Source: Bin87 sp965220265 (GTDB lineage: Bacteria > Chloroflexota > Dehalococcoidia > Lucifugimonadales > UBA3495). From it: a stretch of 64,000 nucleotides of DNA. The notes under the pieces were generated by a model. That model did not search any database. It was not told where the DNA came from and worked only from the letters and a program-made list of their open reading frames with translations. The stretch is taken from NCBI GenBank assembly GCA_965220265.1, contig CBDCPM010000004.1, positions 186,001 through 250,000 on the forward strand, read 5' to 3'. Every line of letters starts with the position of its first letter. The stretch's first letter is position 1. Made by a program: the position numbers and the translations under genes. Positions 1-8,038 of the stretch are shown here, piece after piece.

Positions 1-976
1 TGAGGCCACTGAACGCCTGGGACTCGCCCTTGAACAGGTAGGAAAGTTGTGCGGCGGCGATATCCACTCCGCCGCACTCGCGCAGGTGGGCGACAGCGTC
101 CAACAGGCGGTTCTTGCGGATCAACAGGGAGACGGCGTACCAATCCTCCTCTTCGACGCTGAACACGCGGGCTACGGTGGGACCCTGGATACCCGCGATT
201 TCAGGGCGGGCGAGGATCATCGAGCTCACGTCCTCGGCGGAAGAACGGCCCTGAACGTTGGCGGTGATACGATAATACGGCTCGGAGCGCAGATGGGCTT
301 CCAGCATCTCAGTCAAAGAGCGGGCGAGCTCCAGATCGGACGGGCAACTGGCGAGGGACGACGGATTGGCGATGAGGCAGGCCTGGGATGTTAGGATGGT
401 GCCGCCGTCGAGGGTTTTCAGGCGGTTCTCGCGAAGTGTCGTTCCGGTGGCTGAGAGGTCCGCGATGAGGTCGGCGTAGCCGGCGATGGGAGCAGCTTCC
501 AACGTGCCGCTGGCCGGGACGAGGGTGAAGTAGTTGATGCCAAGCTCGAACAGATAACGGCGCAGGAGACGCGGGTACTTGGTGGCGATGCGAAGCTGGC
601 GTCCGCTCTCGTGGAACTCCAAAGCGAGGTCGGCCAGATCGTCGACGGACGTTACGTCAAGCCAGGAGTCAGGGACGGCCAGCACGTATTCGCAACCACC
701 GAAGCCGAGATCGTCCATGACGGGGATCACGGAATCATCGTCGCGACGGTACTCCATAAGTCGGTCCAGTCCGGTGATTCCCATCTCGGCACTGCCCTCT
801 TCCACCTTGGTGGTGATGTCGGCGGTACGCTGGAAGAGAACGTCGATGCCGGCCAAAGACGGGATGGTGCCAGTGTAGCGGCGGGAATTGGGCCGGCTCA
901 CCTTGACGTCACAGGACGCCAAGAACCTCATGGTCGGATCGCCCAGTTCGCCGTCGCTTGGTATTACCAGTCTCAA
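1..976 (-). CDS. hisG: ATP phosphoribosyltransferase, long form (3' end off window)
   Basis: Catalyses the first step of histidine synthesis, ATP + PRPP to phosphoribosyl-ATP. I translated this directly: a TTG start at 976 sits 7 nt after a GGAG Shine-Dalgarno (984-987). The frame stays open to the window edge (325 codons, no stop). The N-terminal half has the family signatures FQRTADI, GITGLD, IATKYPRLLRRY and, as the PRPP-binding segment, ADLIADLSATGTTLREN. The C-terminal part (about residues 220-320) looks like the extra regulatory ACT/PII-like domain of long HisG. The gene follows hisZ with a 15-nt gap, so they are probably co-transcribed. Oddity: long HisG normally works without HisZ, yet a HisZ-like gene is adjacent. 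The C-terminus lies outside the window. Confidence 0.9.
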   Translation of the reverse strand, partial: MRLVIPSDGELGDPTMRFLASCDVKVSRPNSRRYTGTIPSLAGIDVLFQRTADITTKVEEGSAEMGITGLDRLMEYRRDDDSVIPVMDDLGFGGCEYVLAVPDSWLDVTSVDDLADLALEFHESGRQLRIATKYPRLLRRYLFELGINYFTLVPASGTLEAAPIAGYADLIADLSATGTTLRENRLKTLDGGTILTSQACLIANPSSLASCPSDLELARSLTEMLEAHLRSEPYYRITANVQGRSSAEDVSSMILARPEIAGIQGPTVARVFSVEEEDWYAVSLLIRKNRLLDAVAHLRECGGVDIAAAQLSYLFKGESQAFSGL

Positions 977-991
977 GACGTTTCTCCGAGC

Positions 992-2401
992 CTACACGAC
1001 GATCTTCCGGACGAAGCTGGTCTCATCGGCACCACCGCCGACGTCCAGCACAGCGACGCCACCCTGCCGCCGGATGTCTGAAGCGGCGCGCAACGCCGCC
1101 GCGTGGGATTGTTCATCCGGGGCGGACACTAGGACAGAATCCGCATCGGTTTCAGGGGTATCACGGACCGGCATTGCCGCCAGAAGCGCCTCCAAGGTAC
1201 AGGCGAATCCCAAGGCTGGCACGGGAGCAGGGCCGCCCAGCGCTCGCGCCAGGGCGTCGTAACGGCCGCCGCCGCCCAGAGGGGCACTTGCGTCACCGCG
1301 CACGATATCGAAAATTATTCCGTTGTAGTACGCGATGCCACGGGCAAGGGAGAAATCGATCTCCAATCTCTGGGACACTGCCGGGTCGCCGGTGATGAGG
1401 GAGGTGAGGTCGATGAGCCGATCGACGGCCTGAGTGTCCGCGCCGGCGGCCGCCACAATGGACTGTGCCTGGGGCAACGCGTGCGCCGGGTCGCCTTTGA
1501 CGGAGGCAAGCTGGCTGGCCAGCGCGAGGCCGCGTTGGACTGCGTCGGGCGCGTCGCCACCGCGCAACTTGCGCAACAGACGGTCGACGATCTCGTCGGG
1601 GGTACGGCGACCCAAGGGCATGTCCGCGGACGTGTTCCAGCGCATGAAGCCGGCCAAGACGGAGCGTGCCGCGCCGTCGGGGAGGCCGTTGACCGCGACG
1701 GCGAGGTGCTTTTCCTCGTCGGGCAGGCCAATGCCGGAGACAATGTGCAGTTCGCCCGCACGTTGCAGAGTCGACGCGAGGCTTTCGTTACCGTCGCCGA
1801 TGCGGTTCATGTTGGCGACGATGAACTCGCGCGCGCGGTCGGACAGGCCCACGGTGTCGAGCACGCTGTCCAATACGTCCAGATCCGCGAGGCGCAAGCG
1901 ATAGTCGGTGATGCCCAACTCGGCGGGGATACCGGCGGCCAGGGTCAAGAGCTCAGCATCGGCGAGGATGCTATTGGAACCCACCAGTTCGGCGCCGACC
2001 TGGGTGAATTGGCCGGTGTCCGCGGCGCTACCGGTGTCGTAGCGGAAGACGGGCCCACAGTACTGCCAGCGCACCAACGGGGTCTCGTCGCTGTCGGTGG
2101 TCGTCTCCAGGTAGTGCCGCATGATCGCGGAGGTAAACTCGGGGCGGAGGCTGACCGCATTGGAGCCGGGGTCGGTGAAAGAATACATCTGGGATGCCAG
2201 ATCGCCGCCGGATTTGCGCAGGAACAGCTCGGTGGTCTCCAGGACCGGAACTTCCAGCGGGGAGTAGCCGAAGCGCCCGATGAAGTCGACAAGGCTGCGC
2301 TCAACGTCCTGCTTGCGCCGGCGGGCGCCGGCGTCAAAATCACGCATGCCGGGCAAGCGGCCCACCGGGTTGGGACGGACGGGGGAATCGGCGGAAACCA
2401 T
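992..2401 (-). CDS. hisZ: ATP phosphoribosyltransferase regulatory subunit / HisRS-like protein
   Basis: A class II HisRS-like fold of about 469 aa. N-terminal GRLPGMRDF and GYSPLEVP are followed by motif 2-like LRPEFTSAIMRHY, then RGIAYYNG and GGGGRYDALARALGG near residues 320-360, typical of HisZ/HisRS. The C-terminal region is short and lacks a clear anticodon-binding domain, and hisG follows, so I favour HisZ over histidyl-tRNA synthetase. HisZ binds short HisG and mediates histidine feedback. Start: ATG 2401, chosen because the conserved N-terminus begins shortly after it and a TGCTACAAT extended -10 ends 8 nt upstream, which would give a leaderless mRNA. An upstream in-frame start at 2464 is possible. 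Identity as HisZ is inference from motif and context. Confidence 0.82.
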   Translation of the reverse strand: MVSADSPVRPNPVGRLPGMRDFDAGARRRKQDVERSLVDFIGRFGYSPLEVPVLETTELFLRKSGGDLASQMYSFTDPGSNAVSLRPEFTSAIMRHYLETTTDSDETPLVRWQYCGPVFRYDTGSAADTGQFTQVGAELVGSNSILADAELLTLAAGIPAELGITDYRLRLADLDVLDSVLDTVGLSDRAREFIVANMNRIGDGNESLASTLQRAGELHIVSGIGLPDEEKHLAVAVNGLPDGAARSVLAGFMRWNTSADMPLGRRTPDEIVDRLLRKLRGGDAPDAVQRGLALASQLASVKGDPAHALPQAQSIVAAAGADTQAVDRLIDLTSLITGDPAVSQRLEIDFSLARGIAYYNGIIFDIVRGDASAPLGGGGRYDALARALGGPAPVPALGFACTLEALLAAMPVRDTPETDADSVLVSAPDEQSHAAALRAASDIRRQGGVAVLDVGGGADETSFVRKIVV

Positions 2402-2409
2402 CGCAGGGT

Positions 2410-2418
2410 ATTGTAGCA
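2410..2418 (-). promoter_or_regulatory. extended -10 promoter of hisZ
   Basis: On the minus strand TGC-TACAAT lies 8 nt before the ATG at 2401, placing the predicted transcription start at or next to the start codon. No convincing -35 is visible. The same TGnTAnnAT pattern precedes five other genes in this window. Confidence 0.5.
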
Positions 2419-2482
2419 CCTGCGGGCCAGAGATGGGGTAAGGAAAGCCGGGCGGGCTCTGCACCTACGCTCGCCCAACGGA

Positions 2483-3184
2483 TTACGCGACCGCGGTCAC
2501 CAATCTTTCCAAGAGTTCCAACCACTGCCCGAAATGGGGACATTCTTGGCCTATGGTTGTGAGGCCGATGGCAGAAACCGCCGCCGTTCCGTCCACCGGC
2601 TTCTGATAATTTGGCGCCAAATTCTCGATCCGTTTGGACGGAGCGGTCACCGGGGAATCATTAATCTCTTCGGGAGTGGTGAAGTAGTCTCTAATTTCCT
2701 GGAAGCTACCGGCGAGTTCGGGGTGACCAATGGCTTCAGCGAATCTTTGACAGTGGCTGAACAGCATGGCCTCAAACTCGTGCATCATCACGTAGGGTAC
2801 AAACCGGGCAGGGTCGAATCCATCACCCATTGAGGATGCCACATCGGAACGGATGGCATTTTCAACGTGTACCGCCCTATCCGGGAGAGGCAGCCGCACC
2901 GCTTCCGCACGGCCCGGCCAGTTCCTCGGCCCGCTGGAGGGGAGGCCGTAATAATCGACCATGGTGGTCACCGTCAAGCCAGAATCTTCATTGAGATGAT
3001 TGATGATGGCCCGTCGTGCTTCTTCCCAAGAACGAATCCCACCGCGCCGGGTTCTCTCTCGTTGTTCTCCCATGACCCGAGCGCTGACCTCTGTATATCC
3101 GATAGAGTACAGATGTGGTCCCAGCACCTCATCAACGAAGTTTTTCTCGGTTAGACCTTCGCAATGAATGCGTAGCCGCGTCAT
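2483..3184 (-). CDS. DUF4276 family protein (TOPRIM-like), partner of AAA ATPase
   Basis: A 233-aa protein with DUF4276 hallmarks: N-terminal CEGLTEKNF (Glu near residues 9 and 12), a central MVDYYGLP with its acidic residue, and HEFEAMLFS. These fit the acidic residues of a TOPRIM-like metal-dependent fold, as in OLD nucleases and the AriB effector of PARIS. ATG 3184 lies only 4 nt after the ATPase stop, so the pair is co-translated. ATPase/DUF4276 pairs recur in bacterial genomes and are suspected defence or stress modules. Nuclease activity here is inference. Upstream in-frame starts (to 3253) would overlap the ATPase and are less likely. Confidence 0.82.
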   Translation of the reverse strand: MTRLRIHCEGLTEKNFVDEVLGPHLYSIGYTEVSARVMGEQRERTRRGGIRSWEEARRAIINHLNEDSGLTVTTMVDYYGLPSSGPRNWPGRAEAVRLPLPDRAVHVENAIRSDVASSMGDGFDPARFVPYVMMHEFEAMLFSHCQRFAEAIGHPELAGSFQEIRDYFTTPEEINDSPVTAPSKRIENLAPNYQKPVDGTAAVSAIGLTTIGQECPHFGQWLELLERLVTAVA

Positions 3185-3188
3185 GTCG

Positions 3189-4253
3189 TCAGATCGGCCG
3201 CCATTCCGGGCCCGGCACACCCCCAAACTCATTCTTTTCCCACAGCTGCCCAAGGCTGTAATCCTCCAGCCATACCCTCAACCGATCGGCGTCCAGCCGT
3301 TCAAATCTCGCCTCTCCGTTGATCCGGTTAGCGACGATAACTTCTTCCGGCTCAAAGTGGTCCAATAACGTTGGGGATTGGGTGGCCATAATCACCTGAC
3401 CGTACACTGCCGCTTTGTTGACCATGGCGGCCAGCATTGTAACTGCGTATGGATGCAAGCCCAGTTCCGGCTCATCAAGCAATATTACCGTGGGACGCAG
3501 GCTCTCTGGTTGCAGTAGGAGAGTTGCCAAAGCGATGAAGCGCAGCGTGCCATCGGAAAGCGACGCGGCGTTGAAGTAAGCATCAGACCCCTTGTGCCGC
3601 CACTCGAGGAGGATCGTGTCCGGGTTCAACGTCTGCGGCTCAAGCTTGAAATCCTCAAAAAACGGCGCCACCAACCTGACCGTTCGCCTGATTTGTTCGT
3701 AGGAAAACGAATGCCTGCTCTGCAGCAAGTACAGAAACGCGGCCAAGTTGGAACCGTCAGGACGCAGGGAACGGTTATCGTGCAAATCCGCCGTCTTTTT
3801 CATCGGCGACGCTCGGCTAGTATCGTGGAAATGATACGAAACCCACGGGTCAGCATCGATCAGCAGGCCGACGGTAGGCAGTTGGTCATACGGGTCCAAT
3901 AACAACTGTGGCTGCCAATAACTGGCAGACTGATGAATCAAGCCCAAAGAATCGCCAGCGATAGGTGCTAACGTCAACTTGTACCAATTGCCATCATTCA
4001 GAGAGATGACGATATCTATCTGCTCCGTTGTACGTGATCCGAAATGAAGAATGCTATCTGCGCCGCCAGCCCCCGCAACGAAATATCGCAGCCGGCCGCT
4101 AACCACTTCGCGCACCAGCGAGAACACCTCGAGGAAGTTTGACTTGCCCGAGCCGTTGGCCCCGATGAGCACGTTGATCGGGTTCAACTTTAGTCCTTCT
4201 AGAGCCGCGATGCTCTTGAACCCTCGGATGGTTATGTTGTCCAGAGTCACCAC
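3189..4253 (-). CDS. AAA family ATPase (AAA_21/OLD-like) paired with DUF4276
   Basis: A 354-aa SMC/ABC-type ATPase. N-terminal ITIRGFKSI, then Walker A GANGSGKS (residues 31-38). Signature-like SLSDGTLRFIALATLL is followed by Walker B VILLDEPELGLHP (from residue 256) and the ATQSPTLLDHF switch region. This arrangement is typical of the single-domain ATPases encoded beside DUF4276, and resembles the ATPase half of PARIS or OLD-type systems. GTG start at 4253 (followed by a second GTG), 13 nt after the degraded SDR stop. Probable role: nucleotide-driven sensor that controls the TOPRIM partner (inference). Confidence 0.85.
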   Translation of the reverse strand: MVTLDNITIRGFKSIAALEGLKLNPINVLIGANGSGKSNFLEVFSLVREVVSGRLRYFVAGAGGADSILHFGSRTTEQIDIVISLNDGNWYKLTLAPIAGDSLGLIHQSASYWQPQLLLDPYDQLPTVGLLIDADPWVSYHFHDTSRASPMKKTADLHDNRSLRPDGSNLAAFLYLLQSRHSFSYEQIRRTVRLVAPFFEDFKLEPQTLNPDTILLEWRHKGSDAYFNAASLSDGTLRFIALATLLLQPESLRPTVILLDEPELGLHPYAVTMLAAMVNKAAVYGQVIMATQSPTLLDHFEPEEVIVANRINGEARFERLDADRLRVWLEDYSLGQLWEKNEFGGVPGPEWRPI

Positions 4254-4266
4254 GGTTCGCTCTCGG

Positions 4267-5049
4267 TTACGGGTGGGCGTTGAGGCCGCCGTCGATGTAG
4301 ACGGGTTGGCCGGAGGGGTAGTCGCAGTGGGGTGAGCAGAGGTAGACGAGCATGGCGGCGAGGTCGCGGGGGTGGCCCTTGCGGCGCATGGGAGTGTAGC
4401 GGACGAGGAGCTCCTCGCGCTGGGTTTCGAGGGGGATGTCCTCAGCGGTGGACCAACCTGAACCGACGGCGTTGACGCGGATCTCGCTGCGGCCCCATTC
4501 CACGGCCAAGGAGCGAGTCAATGAGAGGACGGCGGCCTGGGTGGCGCTAAAGGCTGAGCAATTGATGATCCCGCGCTCCGCCAGGTTGGAGATGACGTTC
4601 ACGATCCGGCCGTACCGTTGGCCCAGCATCCGTTGACCCACAGCCTGGCTGAGCATGAAGGTGGCGCGGACGTTGCGGGCGTGAAGCTCGTCCCACTCGG
4701 AAAGATCGATATCGACCGCGGGTTTGGCGAAGAAGCTGCGAGTGTCGTTGACCAGGATGTCCGCCCGTGGGTGGACCGCATCGAATGCGGCCAGCACTGC
4801 CGCGGCGCCGTTCGGAGTGTCCCAACGACCGGTGTATCCCTGGGTGTCCGCACCGGTGACAGCGGTAACGGCGGCGCGAATGGCGTCGGTTGAACCGGCG
4901 TGACGCGCCACGGCGAATACGGCGGCTCCGGCCTCAGCGAGGGCGGCGGCGATGTGCGGCGTCTCGTCGCCGCCCGCGGAAGCGACGATGGCGGTGTGAC
5001 CGGAGAGGTCGAACTCAGCGGGCAGATTGGATGCGGACGAGATTGCCAC
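4267..5049 (-). CDS. SDR-fold protein with lost catalytic residues
   Basis: A 260-aa short-chain dehydrogenase fold: LVNDT replaces NNAG, IVNVISN occupies the Ser strand, and the tail is GQPVYIDGGLN. Key residues are gone. The cofactor glycine motif TGxxxGIG reads SAGGDETPHIA, and the YxxxK pair is replaced by FSATQ (Tyr to Phe, Lys to Gln). It is unlikely to be a normal NAD(P) dehydrogenase; a binding or pseudo-enzyme role is possible. The only plausible start is GTG 5049, which lies inside a copy of a repeat element whose GAGGAG provides the Shine-Dalgarno. The next SDR downstream of the repeats (5479-6288) has intact residues. Confidence 0.75.
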   Translation of the reverse strand: MAISSASNLPAEFDLSGHTAIVASAGGDETPHIAAALAEAGAAVFAVARHAGSTDAIRAAVTAVTGADTQGYTGRWDTPNGAAAVLAAFDAVHPRADILVNDTRSFFAKPAVDIDLSEWDELHARNVRATFMLSQAVGQRMLGQRYGRIVNVISNLAERGIINCSAFSATQAAVLSLTRSLAVEWGRSEIRVNAVGSGWSTAEDIPLETQREELLVRYTPMRRKGHPRDLAAMLVYLCSPHCDYPSGQPVYIDGGLNAHP

Positions 5050-5398
5050 GTGGCTACGCTCCTCGCAATGACAGTCGATGGTTAGTGGTAGAACAGAATC
5101 ACCATGAGCGGATCGTACCCATCGCGATGAGGTATGTCAGTTGGTGGTGGACGGCTCGCGGTTGGACAGGCATCAAATCAGGGGATCTGCGCAGGGTCGA
5201 GATTGACACGTCGCTACGCTCCTCATAATGACAGACGATGGTCGGGGTGGAACAGAATCACAATGGGCGGATCGTGCCCTTCGCGATGGGATATGTCGGT
5301 TGGTGGTGGACGGTTCGCGGTTGGACAGGCGTCAAATCAGGGGATCTGCGCAGGATCGAGATTGTCACATCGCTACGCTCCTCGTGATCGCAGGCATG
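5039..5398. repeat. tandem ~160-bp repeat, two full copies plus a partial third
   Basis: Copies start at 5039, 5199 and 5358 (period 160 then 159). Each begins GAGATTG.CAC.T.GCTACGCTCCTC. The first two then share a long segment with GGTGGTGGACGG, GGTTGGACAGG and AAATCAGGGGATCTGCGCAGG. The third copy ends after about 40 bases. The leading 40 bases resemble a dispersed element found again at 29923-29976. No supported gene lies between 5050 and 5478; open frames across it are repeat artefacts. Confidence 0.85.
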
Positions 5399-5478
5399 CG
5401 GGCGATTGCAGGGGTGCGGGACTGGTGCGCCACGGAGGCACAAGAACAGGACGGAGCCGCCGCGCCACAATTGCTGGA

Positions 5479-6288
5479 CTAGGGTTCCAGGGCGGCGACA
5501 GGAGCGTGACCGGTTGGAGCAATGCCGGCGGCGAGGCCGGCGCCGTCGAGGATGAACATTTCGCCGGTCATGTAGTCGGAGGCGTCGGAGGCGAGAAAGA
5601 CGGCTACGGGGCCCAGATCCTCGGGCTTGCCCAGCTTGCCGGTGGGCAGGAAGTCGCCGGACTGGGGCAGGGTGCGATTGATGTCGGCGCCCGGGTCGAT
5701 GGTGGGAATGAAGCCGGGAACGATGCTGTTGGCGGTGATGCCGTAGCGGGCCAGGCTGAACGACAGGACACGGGTCAGCTGAATCACCCCGCCCTTGGAG
5801 GAGCAGTACATATAGATGTCGCGACCACCCCGGAGGCCGAAGCCGGAAGCCACGTTGATGATCTTGCCCTTACCGGCGTCGGCCATGGGCTTGGCGGCGG
5901 CGCGGGCGCAGTAGAAAGCGCCAGAGAGGTTGACGGTCATGGCAGCGTCCCAGTCTTCGTCGGTGATCTCCCAGATGGGTTTCAGGACGTTTTCGGCGAC
6001 CATGGCGGCGTTGTTGATCAGAACGTCGACGCGGCCGAAGTGGGACATGGCAGCGTCGACCAGGGCGTCGACATCCGACGACTTGGAGACATCGGTGGGC
6101 ACGGCGATGGCGTCCTGGCCGGCGGCGATGACCTCGTCGCGGGCGGCCTCGATGGGGCCAGGGCGGCGACCAGCGATGACGAGGTTGGCACCGGAGCGGG
6201 TGAGGGCGCGCACCATTTCCAGACCCAGACCGGTGCCGCCCCCGGTAATGACAACCACTTTGCCTTCGAGGTAGAGGTTTTCAAGCAT
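5479..6288 (-). CDS. SDR family oxidoreductase
   Basis: A classical SDR of 269 aa: cofactor motif VVITGGGTGLGLEM, NNAAMVAEN, catalytic Ser in INVASGFG, and YCSSK as the Tyr/Lys pair. The basic residues AGRRPG after beta-2 suggest NADP(H) preference. The C-terminal DYMTGEMFILDGAG is usual for the family. Substrate cannot be predicted; it resembles 3-oxoacyl-ACP reductase or gluconate/sugar dehydrogenase-type SDRs. ATG 6288 overlaps the birA end by 8 nt, so it belongs to the DUF4238-birA-SDR run. An in-frame start at 6315 is an alternative. Confidence 0.88.
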   Translation of the reverse strand: MLENLYLEGKVVVITGGGTGLGLEMVRALTRSGANLVIAGRRPGPIEAARDEVIAAGQDAIAVPTDVSKSSDVDALVDAAMSHFGRVDVLINNAAMVAENVLKPIWEITDEDWDAAMTVNLSGAFYCARAAAKPMADAGKGKIINVASGFGLRGGRDIYMYCSSKGGVIQLTRVLSFSLARYGITANSIVPGFIPTIDPGADINRTLPQSGDFLPTGKLGKPEDLGPVAVFLASDASDYMTGEMFILDGAGLAAGIAPTGHAPVAALEP

Positions 6289-7084
6289 TGGGGACGTGCT
6301 CTCCTTGAGCTGCACGGAGGGTAATGTCTCCGGCGGTAAGGGTCAACAACTCTCCCTCGTCGGTACGGAGCATCAGATTGCCGAGATCGTCGATATCCTC
6401 GGCGAGACCGACATTGGAAGTACCGTGGTGAGTCACGGTCACGCGTTGGCCCAACGTATCCAGCCAACGGCGCCATTCCGGGATGGGCGAACGTCCGCGG
6501 CGGACGTCCAGGTACAGGGCGTCCATGTGCTGGAGGATGCGGCGAAGCAATTCGGATCGGTCAACTTGGGGTTCCGCGAGTTCGTTCAGGCTGGTGGCGG
6601 TGGCAGCGATTTCAGCGTCTGTTGAAACGTCCAAGGCCACGTTGACTCCAATGCCAACGACCGCTTGCTGTATCAGGGAGCCGGACATGGCGCTTTCGGC
6701 GAGGATACCGGCGACTTTCAAACCGCCGATGGTTATGTCATTCGGCCATTTGATGCTGGGATACAGTCCCGCCACCTGACGAATCGAACGGACGACGGCC
6801 ACACCGGCCAACGGGCTGAGCAACGGCAACGCATCGATTTCCGGGCGGAACAGAACGGAGAAGTACAGGTTGCCTTCATCGGAAATCCACCGTCGACCCA
6901 GGCGACCGCGGCTGGCGGTCTGGGTCTCGGCGACGACAACAGCGCCCTCTTCGGCACCGGCGCGGGCCCACTCGGCAGCATCGTCCATGGTGGACCCGGT
7001 GGACTGGTAGAAGCGCACGCTACGACCAATTACGGCAGTGTAGAGGCCGGAGCGGAGCATTTGAGCGACGATCGAGGGGGACAT
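6281..7084 (-). CDS. birA: biotin--[acetyl-CoA-carboxylase] ligase, monofunctional
   Basis: Attaches biotin to biotin carboxyl carrier domains via biotinyl-AMP. 267 aa: STGSTMDDA near the N-terminus, the SRGRLGRRW biotinyl-AMP loop, KWPNDI, then GGLKVAGILAE and VGIGVNV. There is no N-terminal winged helix, so it is the non-repressor type. ATG 7084 shares one base with the TGA of the upstream DUF4238 gene, and the downstream SDR start overlaps its end, which suggests one transcript. Confidence 0.92.
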   Translation of the reverse strand: MSPSIVAQMLRSGLYTAVIGRSVRFYQSTGSTMDDAAEWARAGAEEGAVVVAETQTASRGRLGRRWISDEGNLYFSVLFRPEIDALPLLSPLAGVAVVRSIRQVAGLYPSIKWPNDITIGGLKVAGILAESAMSGSLIQQAVVGIGVNVALDVSTDAEIAATATSLNELAEPQVDRSELLRRILQHMDALYLDVRRGRSPIPEWRRWLDTLGQRVTVTHHGTSNVGLAEDIDDLGNLMLRTDEGELLTLTAGDITLRAAQGEHVPNA

Positions 7085-7920
7085 CAGTAAAGCTTGGGAT
7101 TCATCGGCGGTAGTGCCGCCACTAAAGCGGAGGGTGACCTACCGTACAAGAAACGATTCGCGCCAGCGGACGAGTTGCGATTCACAGATTGCGCGTCGCT
7201 TTCCGACACGCGCTTGCTTTCGAGGACCGTATTGCCGAACCGGCTGGAAAAACGAGCGCCGTCCAGGGCGATTGGTCCGCCCAACCCTCCTACCAAAAGT
7301 GATTCTGGAGACAGTGGGAAAGCGAGTTTAGATATTGGACGGTCCGTCCGATCAACGACCTTGGTGACCGGCTTATCAGAAGTAATGAATTCACCAACCG
7401 GGCCCAGACGCCAGACTGCCCATTCCAAACTTCGTAGGATACGCAATCCCGGTTCAGATTGATGGGAGTGCGCAAAAGGTATCTCTTCGCGGTGCATTGA
7501 CACCAAGCGATCAACGCCGAAACCCTCGGCTGCGAGATCGATGCCCTGTTCTTGGTACGTTTGGATCATGTTTTGCGCCCAAGGATTGCTCAATGTTTTC
7601 AAATAGTCCCTCGCTTCGGGAGTCCTCACCAATTGCGCTACCAAATATGCAAGCAACGGCTCTAACTCGGCGTACATCACTGGCGCATGCGCGCGCAGCT
7701 TGTCAAGGACTCCCCAAGCCGGTCTCTCAATGCGTCGCTCAAAATGTGCTTCCACTTCCTGGGAATACAGAAATCTTTCTACGGCGGCGTGTCGGACACC
7801 GACCAACTTAGGTTTAGGTGTCTCCGCAAACAAATCGAGCTGGTAAATCTGCTGGCCGGTTGGCGCCCATGCTCGCAAATAATTTCTGGCCAAGTAGTGG
7901 TTATGCTCAGTTTTGCTCAT
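7084..7920 (-). CDS. DUF4238 domain-containing protein
   Basis: A soluble 278-aa protein. Its N-terminus KTEHNHYLARNYLRAWAP matches the QHYVPRFYLRNF-type opening of DUF4238, and the later LKTLSNPWAQNM and FITSDKPV are also typical. Function is unknown; members are scattered in accessory regions. ATG 7920 puts the conserved motif at the N-terminus; an upstream GTG at 7944 is possible. Its stop overlaps the birA start by one base. Confidence 0.72.
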   Translation of the reverse strand: MSKTEHNHYLARNYLRAWAPTGQQIYQLDLFAETPKPKLVGVRHAAVERFLYSQEVEAHFERRIERPAWGVLDKLRAHAPVMYAELEPLLAYLVAQLVRTPEARDYLKTLSNPWAQNMIQTYQEQGIDLAAEGFGVDRLVSMHREEIPFAHSHQSEPGLRILRSLEWAVWRLGPVGEFITSDKPVTKVVDRTDRPISKLAFPLSPESLLVGGLGGPIALDGARFSSRFGNTVLESKRVSESDAQSVNRNSSAGANRFLYGRSPSALVAALPPMNPKLY

Positions 7921-8038
7921 GGGCGATTTTGCACTCAGCCTCACGACTGTCAGAAACTAAGCATCCGTCTCAAGCATCAATCGGCCGCAAACTTTGGTCG
8001 TTATGCGGATCCGAAAGATCGATACCACGCGAGCGCGC

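Noticed and set aside
5134..6324. 396-codon plus-strand frame across repeats and the SDR gene
   Set aside because: It runs through tandem repeats and antisense to an intact SDR; the translation is Gly-rich and unlike a protein.
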